Origin: Enterococcus malodoratus ATCC 43197
GTDB lineage: Bacteria; Bacillota; Bacilli; Lactobacillales; Enterococcaceae
Assembly: GCF_000407185.1 (NCBI RefSeq)
Contig: NZ_KE136481.1
Span: 761,136 to 825,135 of the forward strand
Length of the DNA: 64,000 nucleotides
Reading direction: 5' to 3'
Below are positions 25,685 through 33,338 of this stretch, piece by piece; the first letter of the stretch is position 1, and every line of letters starts with the position of its first letter. Under the pieces are notes generated by a model. It worked only from the letters and a program-made list of their open reading frames with translations, did not search any database and was not told the DNA's origin. The translations under genes and the position numbers were made by a program.

Positions 25685-26383
25685 ATGAACCCTACACAAT
25701 TAATGGAACAATCAGCCACCACCTCGGACCGACAACTCGTTCGCTCTTTAGTCACTTTGGCCAAGCAAAAATATGTGCTCAAGGATAACTTTTATCTGAC
25801 TAATAATCTATCCTATTTTCTTTTCAATGCGTGTGAGAAAATCCCAATGACTTATGTTTATCCCGTTTCCTCCATTGAAATCATGGAGAAACTTTTTAAG
25901 ACAGAAGTCGATTTTTCCAAAGAAGCGATTCTATACATTGAAAAATATTTACAGCGACCATTAAAGGAAAACGACTATTTAGTATTAGCCGAATCTGTGA
26001 TTGCCGCAAATTACCAGCTGGATATTAATCGACATGAACAAGAGAAATTCATTCACCTGATCCACTGCCTGTTAACCCAAATCGCTTTTTGTGTTAGCTT
26101 GCCGCGCACCCATTTATTCACCGAAGAACCACGGTTGATGCGTCACATTAAGTTTTTGACTTTGCGCATTTTGAAAGGCGAACTTGATTTCAGCGAATCA
26201 AACAATGAACTTTATTTCTACGTGATCGAGCATCATTCGAGAGAATTTCATTCCGCCAATCAAATTCGTGTGTTTATTACCGAGAATTTTGATTTCGATT
26301 TATCCAATGACGAAATCAGTTACTTGGCCTTGCATTTCCGTGAGCTTAGACGCAGATACGGCGATAAAAATCAGCTCCAATAG
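25685..26383 (+). CDS. PRD-only regulatory protein (no RNA- or DNA-binding domain)
   Basis: A 232-residue protein with one or two PTS-regulation-like domains; the C-terminal half (FYVIEHHSREFHSANQIRVFITENF, then DEISYLALHFRELRRR) is a clear PRD. It lacks the N-terminal CAT RNA-binding domain of BglG/LicT antiterminators and any HTH. ATG at 25685 follows AAGGAGG. It stands alone between a MerR-type promoter and a bidirectional terminator. It may act by protein-protein contact or be a reduced remnant. Confidence 0.7.
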   Translation: MNPTQLMEQSATTSDRQLVRSLVTLAKQKYVLKDNFYLTNNLSYFLFNACEKIPMTYVYPVSSIEIMEKLFKTEVDFSKEAILYIEKYLQRPLKENDYLVLAESVIAANYQLDINRHEQEKFIHLIHCLLTQIAFCVSLPRTHLFTEEPRLMRHIKFLTLRILKGELDFSESNNELYFYVIEHHSREFHSANQIRVFITENFDFDLSNDEISYLALHFRELRRRYGDKNQLQ

Positions 26384-26388
26384 TAAAA

Positions 26389-26431
26389 AAAGCCGAGAAA
26401 TTTCACTTTCAAAAGTGAAGCTCTCGGCTTT
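26389..26431. terminator. Bidirectional terminator between PRD gene and gatZ-like gene
   Basis: AAAGCCGAGA/TCTCGGCTTT and inner TTCACTTT/AAAGTGAA give a long stem with a 2-nt loop and A/T flanks. It serves two convergent genes. Confidence 0.85.
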
Positions 26432-26435
26432 AATA

Positions 26436-27722
26436 TTATGCCTTTACTGCATTCAGATTCTTGATCCGACCAGTCACGCCGTTCAAGTTGTAGCATTCTG
26501 CGTAGTCGCGAATCGGACGTTTGATATGATCCACTACATACCGTTGACCATCAATATTATGAGCCTTCAGGTTTGCATACATTTTTTCGATTTCGGCTTT
26601 TACTTCCTCGTCATTAAAGGTATAGTGACCAGCAATGTCCAAGATTTCTGCTTGAAGTTCGGCATCATTTTGCGCCATGATTTCTTCAACAGTCAGGTTC
26701 TTTTGTTCCCCAACCATCCATTTTCTCCAACGCTCGCTCTTGATCGCATGCTCTAATAAAACTTCACGAGTATTTGATACATCAGTGACTAAACCATATT
26801 CCACTAATTTTGCTTCCACCGCCGCTAGGTTCAAATAAGCCCGTGTTTCTTCAGTGCCATATTGCGGAGCTACGTTTGTTGCAGTGATTTGTGACGGGAT
26901 ATGCTCCAATAAAGTTACATCATCCAGATAATCACCGTTGTGCTCCTTCAAACCAACTCCGTATTCTTTCGCCATTTGTGCCAAGTCATAAGCATTTTTA
27001 AAATTGAAGGTTCCGACTTGTTCTGTTTTACGTGTTAACGTTCCCGTTTGCCCAACGATAAAGGTCGGTATTGGCAACCCGCGTTTTTCTAATTCTTCTT
27101 TCAAACGTAGGATAAATGTTTCGTAGGTTTCGGTCGAAGTTAGTCCGCCGTTCGTTTCTTCTGTCCCGACTTCATAGCCGATTTCTGGTAAATTGCGAGC
27201 CTTACGTTCTTGTTCGCAGAATTCGATCAAATCAACCGTCCGTTTTAATACGGTGTCCAAAGGAATCACTTTTCCAACCTCAAAGGGATCTTTTGTTGGA
27301 TCGATCATTAGCAAATCAAAGCCCGCCTCAATATCTGCCACGTATGATTTTTTCCCTAACTCCATCGCTTTTTCCGTTGACAAATGATCATTCCGCTCTT
27401 TATCGCGTTGCCAAGGTCCTCCATGATCACGACATAGATAATACAAATTGTCATAACCAATTTCTGCTGCCACTTCTTCGACTGCTTCAGCGAATGTGAA
27501 TTGATTCCAGCCATTTACGTAACCGCCGCCTAATTCATCCGCGTCGACTTGATTTCGACTCGCAATAAACATCACCGGATAATCATCATCTTTTGATAAC
27601 TCAAGTGTCGCTTGCACACAGTTTTTCGACATTGGACCGATTCCCAACAATGTTGCACTTTCACCCGTTGCCTGCAGATCCAGCAACCCCTCTACGACTG
27701 TCTTGATAGGTAATTTTTCCAT
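26436..27722 (-). CDS. gatZ: GatZ/KbaZ-like tagatose-bisphosphate aldolase non-catalytic subunit
   Basis: A 428-residue protein of the GatZ/KbaZ family, with LYYLCRDHGGPWQRDKE, AGFDLLMIDPTKDP, GYEVGTEETNGGL and a C-terminal QRYVVDHIKRPIRDYAE. In enterobacteria this family stabilises or activates the GatY/KbaY aldolase. ATG at 27722, with GGAGAT 10 nt upstream, is preferred over earlier in-frame starts, which overlap the promoter. It is monocistronic here. Its promoter carries the same operator as the fructose-type PTS operon at 29-32 kb. A direct catalytic role has not been excluded. Confidence 0.85.
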   Translation of the reverse strand: MEKLPIKTVVEGLLDLQATGESATLLGIGPMSKNCVQATLELSKDDDYPVMFIASRNQVDADELGGGYVNGWNQFTFAEAVEEVAAEIGYDNLYYLCRDHGGPWQRDKERNDHLSTEKAMELGKKSYVADIEAGFDLLMIDPTKDPFEVGKVIPLDTVLKRTVDLIEFCEQERKARNLPEIGYEVGTEETNGGLTSTETYETFILRLKEELEKRGLPIPTFIVGQTGTLTRKTEQVGTFNFKNAYDLAQMAKEYGVGLKEHNGDYLDDVTLLEHIPSQITATNVAPQYGTEETRAYLNLAAVEAKLVEYGLVTDVSNTREVLLEHAIKSERWRKWMVGEQKNLTVEEIMAQNDAELQAEILDIAGHYTFNDEEVKAEIEKMYANLKAHNIDGQRYVVDHIKRPIRDYAECYNLNGVTGRIKNLNAVKA

Positions 27723-27782
27723 CTCGTTGACATCTCCATTTCCTGTAATTAAATTTAAGTCCTTTATCCTTATCACACCTAA

Positions 27783-27886
27783 AGTATAAGCTGGATAAAG
27801 CCGCATGAATATTACATTTACCTGCAACAAGTCAATGCATTAGTAGCGTCACTTGTTGCAAAATTAGAAGAAAGTTGTTGCAACAA
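27783..27886 (-). promoter_or_regulatory. PRD-regulator operator and promoter of the gatZ-like gene
   Basis: TGCAACAAGT (27823-27832) and ACTTGTTGCA (27851-27860) form an inverted repeat with an 18-bp spacer. Exactly 34 nt downstream on the minus strand is -10 TATACT (27783-27788). A further palindrome, TTGTTGCAACAA, lies at 27875-27886. The same half-sites, spacing and -10 distance occur at 31908-31985 upstream of the PRD regulator. No good -35 is present, fitting an activator. Confidence 0.7.
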
Positions 27887-27928
27887 AAAAGAAGCAACAT
27901 CGTTTATCATTCGTTATTTATAAAGCAA

Positions 27929-27977
27929 AAAACGACAAAGAAGGCTGAGTTCAACTCACCTTTCTTTTGTCGTTTTT
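27929..27977 (-). terminator. Terminator of the fructose-type PTS operon
   Basis: AAAAACGACAAAGAAGG pairs with CCTTTCTTTTGTCGTTTTT with a small bulge, continuing into CTGAGT/ACTCA. The T run on either strand allows termination; it follows the EIIC stop. Confidence 0.8.
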
Positions 27978-27998
27978 CTTTCGATTAATGATCAAGTC

Positions 27999-29093
27999 TT
28001 ACTTCGCTATTTCAATCTGTTCATTTGTCTCTTCTTTTTTTTCTTTGACTGTTTCATCGACCAAGCTTGGTTTAGTGAAGTGTAAGATAGCCGCGGAAAT
28101 AACCGCACCAACGATGATCGATAATGCATACCACAATTTGCCATTCACTACCGGCAAGATAATGAATCCGCCATGCGGAACTAATGCTTCCACTCCTGTA
28201 GCCATACCCATCGCACCGCCTACAGCACTCCCGATGATGATTGCTGGCAGCACGCGTTTAATATCCTTTGCCGCAAAGGGAATCGCCCCTTCGGTGATCC
28301 CTATCAGTGACATGAAGAAGGCAGAAATGCCCAAGTCTTTGTCTTCAGGTGTATACTTTTTCCGATCGACAAAGGTTGAGATCGCCATTGCCAATGGCGG
28401 GATCGCACAAGCAATTCGATGCGCACCATTTGGTCCATAAACACCTTCCGCCATCAAAGCCAGCGTAAAGGCCGTCGCGGTTTTGTTAATTGGTCCGCCC
28501 ATATCGATAGCCGTCATCGCCCCTAAGATCAAGCCTAAAATAAGAGCACTGCCACCTTGCATTTGACCAAGTACCTGAACTAGCCAATCCATCGCCGCTC
28601 CGATCGGCACCGCAATAATATAGATATAAAACATGCCAAGAACAAAAGTCGTCACCACCGGAACGATCAGAATCGGCATAATTGTACGGATTGTCGATGG
28701 GACTTTCCAGGTTTTACACCAGCGGACAAAGTAGCCGGCCGCTACACCCATGATCATGGCACCAAGAAAGCCTGTCTTGATTTGCCCTTCGCCGATTGGA
28801 TTATTTGCGACAAAGCCCAAGATCATCCCAGGAACCAGCCCCGGTTTTCCGGCTAAAGAATTGGCGATATATCCTGACAACAGCGGAATCATCATCGCAA
28901 AACCGGCCGCACCCAAATCATTCAGATTTTGCATGAAGGGACTCGTGATCTCCATCCCCGCATCCGTGGCTTTACCAGTAGCCAGCGCCACCGCTAAGAA
29001 AATCCCCCCAACAACAACGGACGGCAGCATAAATGATACCCCAGTATTAAAGGCTTTCTGCAAGTCTTTAAAGAACTTATTCTGTTTTTTCAT
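27999..29093 (-). CDS. PTS fructose-type EIIC permease
   Basis: A 364-residue fructose-family EIIC with about eight to ten hydrophobic segments. FNTGVSFMLPSVVVGGIFLAVA near the N-terminus, DMGGPINKTATAF and GITEGAIPFAAKDIKRVLPA are family hallmarks. EIIA and EIIB are separate genes upstream, an arrangement seen in fructose-like and mannosylglycerate-like systems. A C-terminal KKEETNEQ tail is cytoplasmic. Substrate unknown; the GatZ-like gene in the same apparent regulon suggests a hexose or ketose that leads to an aldolase. Confidence 0.92.
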   Translation of the reverse strand: MKKQNKFFKDLQKAFNTGVSFMLPSVVVGGIFLAVALATGKATDAGMEITSPFMQNLNDLGAAGFAMMIPLLSGYIANSLAGKPGLVPGMILGFVANNPIGEGQIKTGFLGAMIMGVAAGYFVRWCKTWKVPSTIRTIMPILIVPVVTTFVLGMFYIYIIAVPIGAAMDWLVQVLGQMQGGSALILGLILGAMTAIDMGGPINKTATAFTLALMAEGVYGPNGAHRIACAIPPLAMAISTFVDRKKYTPEDKDLGISAFFMSLIGITEGAIPFAAKDIKRVLPAIIIGSAVGGAMGMATGVEALVPHGGFIILPVVNGKLWYALSIIVGAVISAAILHFTKPSLVDETVKEKKEETNEQIEIAK

Positions 29094-29108
29094 TTTTATA
29101 GTCTCCCT

Positions 29109-29423
29109 TTACAGTTTCTCGGCTTCGTCAATATACTTAGCTGGATATTTAATGATATCGCCTGGATCGACCGACAAAGATTTTCCCGTATCGATTTTTT
29201 CTTCAAAGCGTTCGCCATCTTCTACGTCAATCGCTACTGCCATGATCAATACATCCGCTTGATCGATATCCTCTTGCTCCAATTCATTTTCAATTCCCAT
29301 GCTACCTTGTGTTTCAACATGAACATCGTGTCCTCTTTTTTTACATTCTTTTTCGATGGCTTCTTGCGCCATATACGTATGCGCGATCCCAGTGGGACAC
29401 GCGGTAACTGCTACTACTTTCAT
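29109..29423 (-). CDS. PTS fructose-type EIIB
   Basis: A 104-residue fructose-family EIIB. The phosphocysteine lies in VAVTACPTGIAHTYMAQEAI (Cys9), and HVETQGSMG is the second hallmark. It transfers phosphate from EIIA to the sugar at EIIC, which starts 15 nt downstream. AAGGAGCG precedes the ATG. Part of the minus-strand operon PRD regulator-EIIA-EIIB-EIIC. Confidence 0.93.
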   Translation of the reverse strand: MKVVAVTACPTGIAHTYMAQEAIEKECKKRGHDVHVETQGSMGIENELEQEDIDQADVLIMAVAIDVEDGERFEEKIDTGKSLSVDPGDIIKYPAKYIDEAEKL

Positions 29424-29440
29424 CTTGATTCGCTCCTTTT

Positions 29441-29914
29441 TCAGATCTCGATTGAACTTAATTGTTCATAAATTTTATTTTTGTCTGTTTCGCTTAAAAG
29501 TTTTGCTCTGAACTCGTCATCTAACAATTTCTTGCTTAATTGTGAAATGAACTTAAGATGCATCTTGCCCTCGCTGTTTTGCGGAACACCGATCAAAAAG
29601 ATCAAACGAACCATTTCTTCCTTTTCTGGCGTCCATTGAAAGGCGTCGGTTACTCTGACAAACGCAATAAATGGATGCAAAACGGTTTCATTTTTGCCGT
29701 GGGGAATAGCGATATCGTAGCCGATCGCTGTCGGAATTACGGCTTCGCGTTTCTTCACTGCTTCGTATAAATGATCTGAATCCTCCACATAGCCGACAAA
29801 CTCGGCCGTTTCGACAATATGTTGAATCACGTCATCTTGATTATCTAACTTGCTGTCTAATAAGATTAAATCTGGCGTAATGACACCCTTGCCGCTTTCC
29901 TGAACTTTCTCCAC
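29441..29914 (-). CDS. PTS fructose-type EIIA (probable GTG start)
   Basis: About 157 residues of a PTS_EIIA_2 protein; phosphohistidine in GYDIAIPHGKNETV. The region before VEKVQESGKG overlaps the end of the PRD regulator, so GTG at 29914, one base after the regulator's TAG and 6 nt after GGGAGTG, is the likeliest start; ATG at 29965 gives a longer but overlapping product. It links HPr to EIIB. The regulator also ends in an EIIA-like domain, so two EIIA-type modules come from one operon. Confidence 0.85.
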   Translation of the reverse strand: MEKVQESGKGVITPDLILLDSKLDNQDDVIQHIVETAEFVGYVEDSDHLYEAVKKREAVIPTAIGYDIAIPHGKNETVLHPFIAFVRVTDAFQWTPEKEEMVRLIFLIGVPQNSEGKMHLKFISQLSKKLLDDEFRAKLLSETDKNKIYEQLSSIEI

Positions 29915-29915
29915 T

Positions 29916-31835
29916 CTAATCACTCCCAAGTTTTCTGTACAACACGTCATTTGATGCTGCTTCACGTAATTGTTTTAATTGCTCACTATTATCGATGACG
30001 TTATAAATATCCGATAAAATATTTCTCGTTTGAAACGTATCTTGCTTCGCGATACAAATCAAAAACACGAGATCGACATAGTAAGTGTTCCATTTGAATT
30101 TCTTTTTGTTTTTTATCACAACGATAATCGTTTGATTAACATAAGTAGAATTTCCATGAGGGACCGCCGTTCCAGTCGGCAGATCAGTCCCGCCTAATTC
30201 CTCTCGTTCTTGGACCGTTTGGATAAAGTCTTCTTTTATAAAGTTATTTTCGACCAATACTTCACCAATTTGGTTGATCAACTCTTCTCGCGAAGAAAAA
30301 TCCGTGTTGACAAAAACGTACTCCTTATCGACAAATTTCATTAAATGATGCATCCGGATTACTTTCAGCGCTTGATTTTCTACCGTTGGCAAAAACTCGG
30401 ATGTTTTAATGCGCTCGATATCTTCTTTCGTCAAAAATGGCGAGACCCGAATGACTTCCTTTTTGGCCAAATCTACTTTTACAGTGGAAATGATCAGATC
30501 ATATTCGTCGAGGTTTATCTGCTCTAACTCGGCCACTGAGGCGATCTCGAAGGTATCCAATGACGGCAAGATATTTTTGATCCGATTGATCAGCAATTCC
30601 GAGGTGGCAATGCCCATCTGACAAACGATCAATATTTTTCGATTCATTCGTGCACGTTCAATCGCCGCTTGAAAATACATGGTCAAAAAGGCGATTTCGT
30701 CCTCATTGAAACTAATCTCCAGTTCTTTTTCGTATTCGCTAAGCACGACCCAAATGACATTGAAGGTCAAGGAAAACTCATTTTTGATTTGAGTAGTAAA
30801 AGGATTTTCGGTCTTATTGTTTGTTTTTAATCGATAGATCATCGGCGGAATATGATTCTTTAGCTGTTCCTCCAGCTTTTGGTCGCTCGCAAAATTGATC
30901 GTCAATGCATCCGAAACCCTAGAAAGCAATCCTTCAACGATCACTTCGTCTATCTCATCCTCAGGCAAAGCTTCAAAACGATTGGATATTAGCTGCAAAG
31001 ATAAGTACTGAACATCTTCATTCGAATAAGGAAACTCCAAACGTAAAGCCGCTTTGTGGAGCATACGAACCGCACTTTCTTCAAAGAAAATCATCGCTTC
31101 ACTGGCATCCGCCTGCTTTATTTCTTCAATATGATGCCCCTTAGCAATTCGATAAACTAAGATGATAAAAATACTCAAAATGTTTTGAACATAATAGTCA
31201 GAAATGGCGTTCACATTCTCGCGAATATAGGTATACAAAATATTCGAGCAGACACTAATCAGACGCTCACCGTAATAGCTGTTCAGCAATTTGATCTTTT
31301 CAGCAAAATCTTCCTCTAAATAAATTTCAGAATTACTTAGTAAATAGCGATTAAATTGCAGCATCGCTTTTTGGACGTCTTCTTCTGTTCCTAATAACGA
31401 TGTACCGTGAACATCACTGCATAGCTTGATTGTTGATCCGACATTCAAGATTTTCATGATGAATTCAAAATCTTTTATAATCGAGCTTTTGCTTACCATA
31501 AAGTGATCGGATAGATGATTAAAGCTAACGATCTTTTCCTCAAAAAGCAGCAAGTTCATAATTTCGATCCTGCGATTGAAGGTTGTATAGACGTCATTTT
31601 GCTCATCTTTTTCTGTCATCACACTAATTTCTTTGAATCGTTTCAACGCGATCCCAACACCGCGTTTCTTTTCAAGGTATTCACCTGAGCTTTGGAGATA
31701 TTCGTCAATACGCCCCAACTCACTATGTGTCGTTCGTTTAGAAACACCCAGTTTGCTTGCAAAATACTCCACAGTCTGAAAATCACTCTGCTGCAGCAAC
31801 AACTCCAACAACTCTTTTTGTCTTTTTGTAAGCAT
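29916..31835 (-). CDS. PRD-domain transcriptional regulator with EIIB and EIIA domains
   Basis: A 639-residue activator. MLTKRQKELLELLLQQ and FASKLGVSKRTTHSELGRI are N-terminal HTH units; two PRDs follow; then an EIIB-gat-like domain with cysteine in KILIVCQMGIATSELL, and a C-terminal EIIA with histidine in PTGTAVPHGNSTYV. ATG at 31835, with AAGGAAG 11 nt upstream, marks the HTH start; in-frame codons further upstream lie in the promoter. It leads the fructose-type operon and probably controls it and the gatZ-like gene through a shared operator. Confidence 0.9.
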   Translation of the reverse strand: MLTKRQKELLELLLQQSDFQTVEYFASKLGVSKRTTHSELGRIDEYLQSSGEYLEKKRGVGIALKRFKEISVMTEKDEQNDVYTTFNRRIEIMNLLLFEEKIVSFNHLSDHFMVSKSSIIKDFEFIMKILNVGSTIKLCSDVHGTSLLGTEEDVQKAMLQFNRYLLSNSEIYLEEDFAEKIKLLNSYYGERLISVCSNILYTYIRENVNAISDYYVQNILSIFIILVYRIAKGHHIEEIKQADASEAMIFFEESAVRMLHKAALRLEFPYSNEDVQYLSLQLISNRFEALPEDEIDEVIVEGLLSRVSDALTINFASDQKLEEQLKNHIPPMIYRLKTNNKTENPFTTQIKNEFSLTFNVIWVVLSEYEKELEISFNEDEIAFLTMYFQAAIERARMNRKILIVCQMGIATSELLINRIKNILPSLDTFEIASVAELEQINLDEYDLIISTVKVDLAKKEVIRVSPFLTKEDIERIKTSEFLPTVENQALKVIRMHHLMKFVDKEYVFVNTDFSSREELINQIGEVLVENNFIKEDFIQTVQEREELGGTDLPTGTAVPHGNSTYVNQTIIVVIKNKKKFKWNTYYVDLVFLICIAKQDTFQTRNILSDIYNVIDNSEQLKQLREAASNDVLYRKLGSD

Positions 31836-31907
31836 AATGATACACACTTCCTTACTATCCGAAATAAAGGCCTTAATCTTTGATAGCGTTATCATGATCA
31901 TGACTTT

Positions 31908-31985
31908 ATTATAGATGGGGTTTTAAAAATTGGATATTACAATTCTCTGCAACAAGTCTCTACAACAATCGATGTACTTGTTGCA
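31908..31985 (-). promoter_or_regulatory. PRD-regulator operator and promoter of the fructose-type PTS operon
   Basis: TGCAACAAGT (31948-31957) and ACTTGTTGCA (31976-31985), spacer 18 bp, extended by CTC/GAG. On the minus strand the -10 TATAAT (31908-31913) starts exactly 34 nt after the repeat, with TGTAATATCCA in the -35 zone. The same elements and distances precede the gatZ-like gene. The remainder of 31986-32110 shows no gene. Confidence 0.72.
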
Positions 31986-32110
31986 GAGAAATCCTTCTGA
32001 ATGTTGCAATAAGATAGTCACCTATCTTTATTATAAATTCAAACTTGAGCTGAATGGAGGAATTGCTGAATTTTTGTCGTTAAAGCTTTAGTCTCGCTCC
32101 ACGACAAAAA

Positions 32111-32135
32111 AGATCACCGCAACACGCGGTGATCT
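32111..32135 (-). terminator. Terminator of the peptide/two-component operon
   Basis: AGATCACCGC and GCGGTGATCT give a 10-bp perfect stem with loop AACAC, followed by TTTTTTG on the minus strand, 12 nt after the stop of the 45-aa gene. Confidence 0.85.
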
Positions 32136-32146
32136 CCTTCTGATCC

Positions 32147-32284
32147 TCACAAGGACTCATCTATCAGCAAATAGAGTAATGTCGCCAATACAAGGATGAT
32201 TCTGAAATGAATATTAATCTTAAATATGAAAAAAACCAGCAGCAGCCCTAGACAGCAGCCAATGATGAAAAGCCTTTTTCTCAT
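32147..32284 (-). CDS. 45-aa hydrophobic membrane mini-protein
   Basis: ATG (32284-32282) overlaps the TGA of the upstream exported protein as ATGA, a strong sign of translational coupling. The product reads MRKRLFIIGCCLGLLLVFF, then IFKINIHFRIILVLATLLYLL and IDESL. It has two hydrophobic stretches separated by a short basic segment, giving one hairpin or two membrane helices. The two cysteines (residues 10-11) are in the first helix. Too short to match a family by eye; an immunity, export or sensing accessory for the neighbouring exported peptide is a guess. A terminator follows immediately. Confidence 0.6.
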   Translation of the reverse strand: MRKRLFIIGCCLGLLLVFFIFKINIHFRIILVLATLLYLLIDESL

Positions 32285-32517
32285 AGATAGACGCCGATAT
32301 ACCCGCCGCCGATAGCCTTGTAATAATCGATTCTTTGTTTTCCTCGATAGGTTTTGGGAGGAATCCCTTTAAACCATTGTTTTAATGTCACCGCTCGCTC
32401 CCTGACATCTCCTGTTAGAATATCAAGGTTCTCGCCATCTTTTTCTGCTCCTAGCGCAGTTATCGGTGTCGTTGCTAATACGCTCAATAACAAAACCGCT
32501 ATCATTTTTTTCTTCAT
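32281..32517 (-). CDS. Small exported protein (78 aa) next to an AgrAC-like system
   Basis: MKKKMIAVLLLSVLATTPIT leads to ALGA, a clear Sec signal peptide with cleavage likely after Ala24. The mature part is about 54 residues, acidic then basic, with TLKQWFKGIPPKTYRGKQR and an aromatic, glycine-rich tail ending GGGYIGVYL. ATG at 32517 follows AGGAGG with 10-nt spacing. It has its own promoter and lies after an AgrC/AgrA-like pair and before a coupled 45-aa membrane protein. It could be a signalling peptide precursor, a bacteriocin-like product or a secreted effector; none is proven. Confidence 0.7.
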   Translation of the reverse strand: MKKKMIAVLLLSVLATTPITALGAEKDGENLDILTGDVRERAVTLKQWFKGIPPKTYRGKQRIDYYKAIGGGYIGVYL

Positions 32518-32543
32518 AGTCAATCACCCTCCTAATGCCTTAA

Positions 32544-32573
32544 ATTATATAGGCAGTTCAGGGTCTTAATCAA
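32544..32573 (-). promoter_or_regulatory. Promoter of the exported-protein gene
   Basis: On the minus strand TTGATT (32568-32573) and TATAAT (32544-32549) are 18 bp apart, ending about 27 nt before the ATG. It allows expression separate from the upstream regulator genes. Confidence 0.6.
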
Positions 32574-32592
32574 AAAATGTCATGAACGCTCT

Positions 32593-33336
32593 TTATCTTG
32601 TCTTAATCGTCGACTCTAGCTGCTTGATCAGACGAATAGAAAGCAGACATTTTTCGCCATTCGTCATGGTGACTTCCCGTTTTTTCTTGTCGATCAGTTC
32701 GATGTTTCTGTAATTGATCACATAAGATTTATGGATGCGCACGAGCAGCGATGACAAAGAGGGCACATCGTTGATTTTTCCATAAAATTCCAACGTGCTG
32801 TTGGAGAGATGTAGGATCAGCTTATGGGGCGTCGGAGCGGTTTCAAAAAACATGACCTGCTGCAGATCAAATACTCGAATCTGACTCCCGATCTTTAGTT
32901 GGATAAAATCATCGGCCTTTTCCGCTTCTTTCTGGAAATGCCGCTGGGCTTGTTTTAATGCGTCTTGGATTTTTTCACGAATCTCAATTATCTCGCCTTC
33001 CTTTAAAATATAATCCATCGCCTCGACTTTATATTTAAAGGTCAGTGCCAGCAGCTCATCATGAGTAGTGATAAAAACGATCTTCCCATGTAGATCTCTT
33101 TCGCGGATTTTGGCGCCTAATTGAATCCCGTTCATCGCGCATTTCAAATCGACATCCAAGAAATAAATACCACGACTGTCAGGATGCTTTTCTAAATAAA
33201 CAAGAATTTCTTCCGGCTTATCCGTGCTTACTTTGATTTCCATATCCAGTTCTTCAATCAGCAGATACCTTCGAATAAACGATTCAATTTGATTTCGTTG
33301 AATCTCATTGTCCTCACAAATAAAAACCCCCAGCAT
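32593..33336 (-). CDS. LytTR-family response regulator (AgrA-like)
   Basis: A 247-residue response regulator. The receiver domain begins MLGVFICEDNEIQRNQIESF with acidic residues E8/D9; the phosphoacceptor aspartate is in IYFLDVDLK (about residue 59). KVEAMDYILKE closes the receiver. The C-terminal LytTR DNA-binding domain (FIQLKIGSQIRVFDLQQV to the end) includes LVRIHKSYVINYRNI. It is 2 nt after the histidine kinase gene. Likely target: the exported-protein gene just downstream. GAGGAGG precedes the ATG. Confidence 0.9.
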   Translation of the reverse strand: MLGVFICEDNEIQRNQIESFIRRYLLIEELDMEIKVSTDKPEEILVYLEKHPDSRGIYFLDVDLKCAMNGIQLGAKIRERDLHGKIVFITTHDELLALTFKYKVEAMDYILKEGEIIEIREKIQDALKQAQRHFQKEAEKADDFIQLKIGSQIRVFDLQQVMFFETAPTPHKLILHLSNSTLEFYGKINDVPSLSSLLVRIHKSYVINYRNIELIDKKKREVTMTNGEKCLLSIRLIKQLESTIKTR

Positions 33337-33338
33337 GG

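Noticed and set aside
32563-32608. Direct repeat GTCTTAATC twice, possible LytTR site
   Set aside because: The copies are 37 bp apart, not the ~21-22 bp typical of LytTR sites, and one lies in the end of the regulator's coding region.
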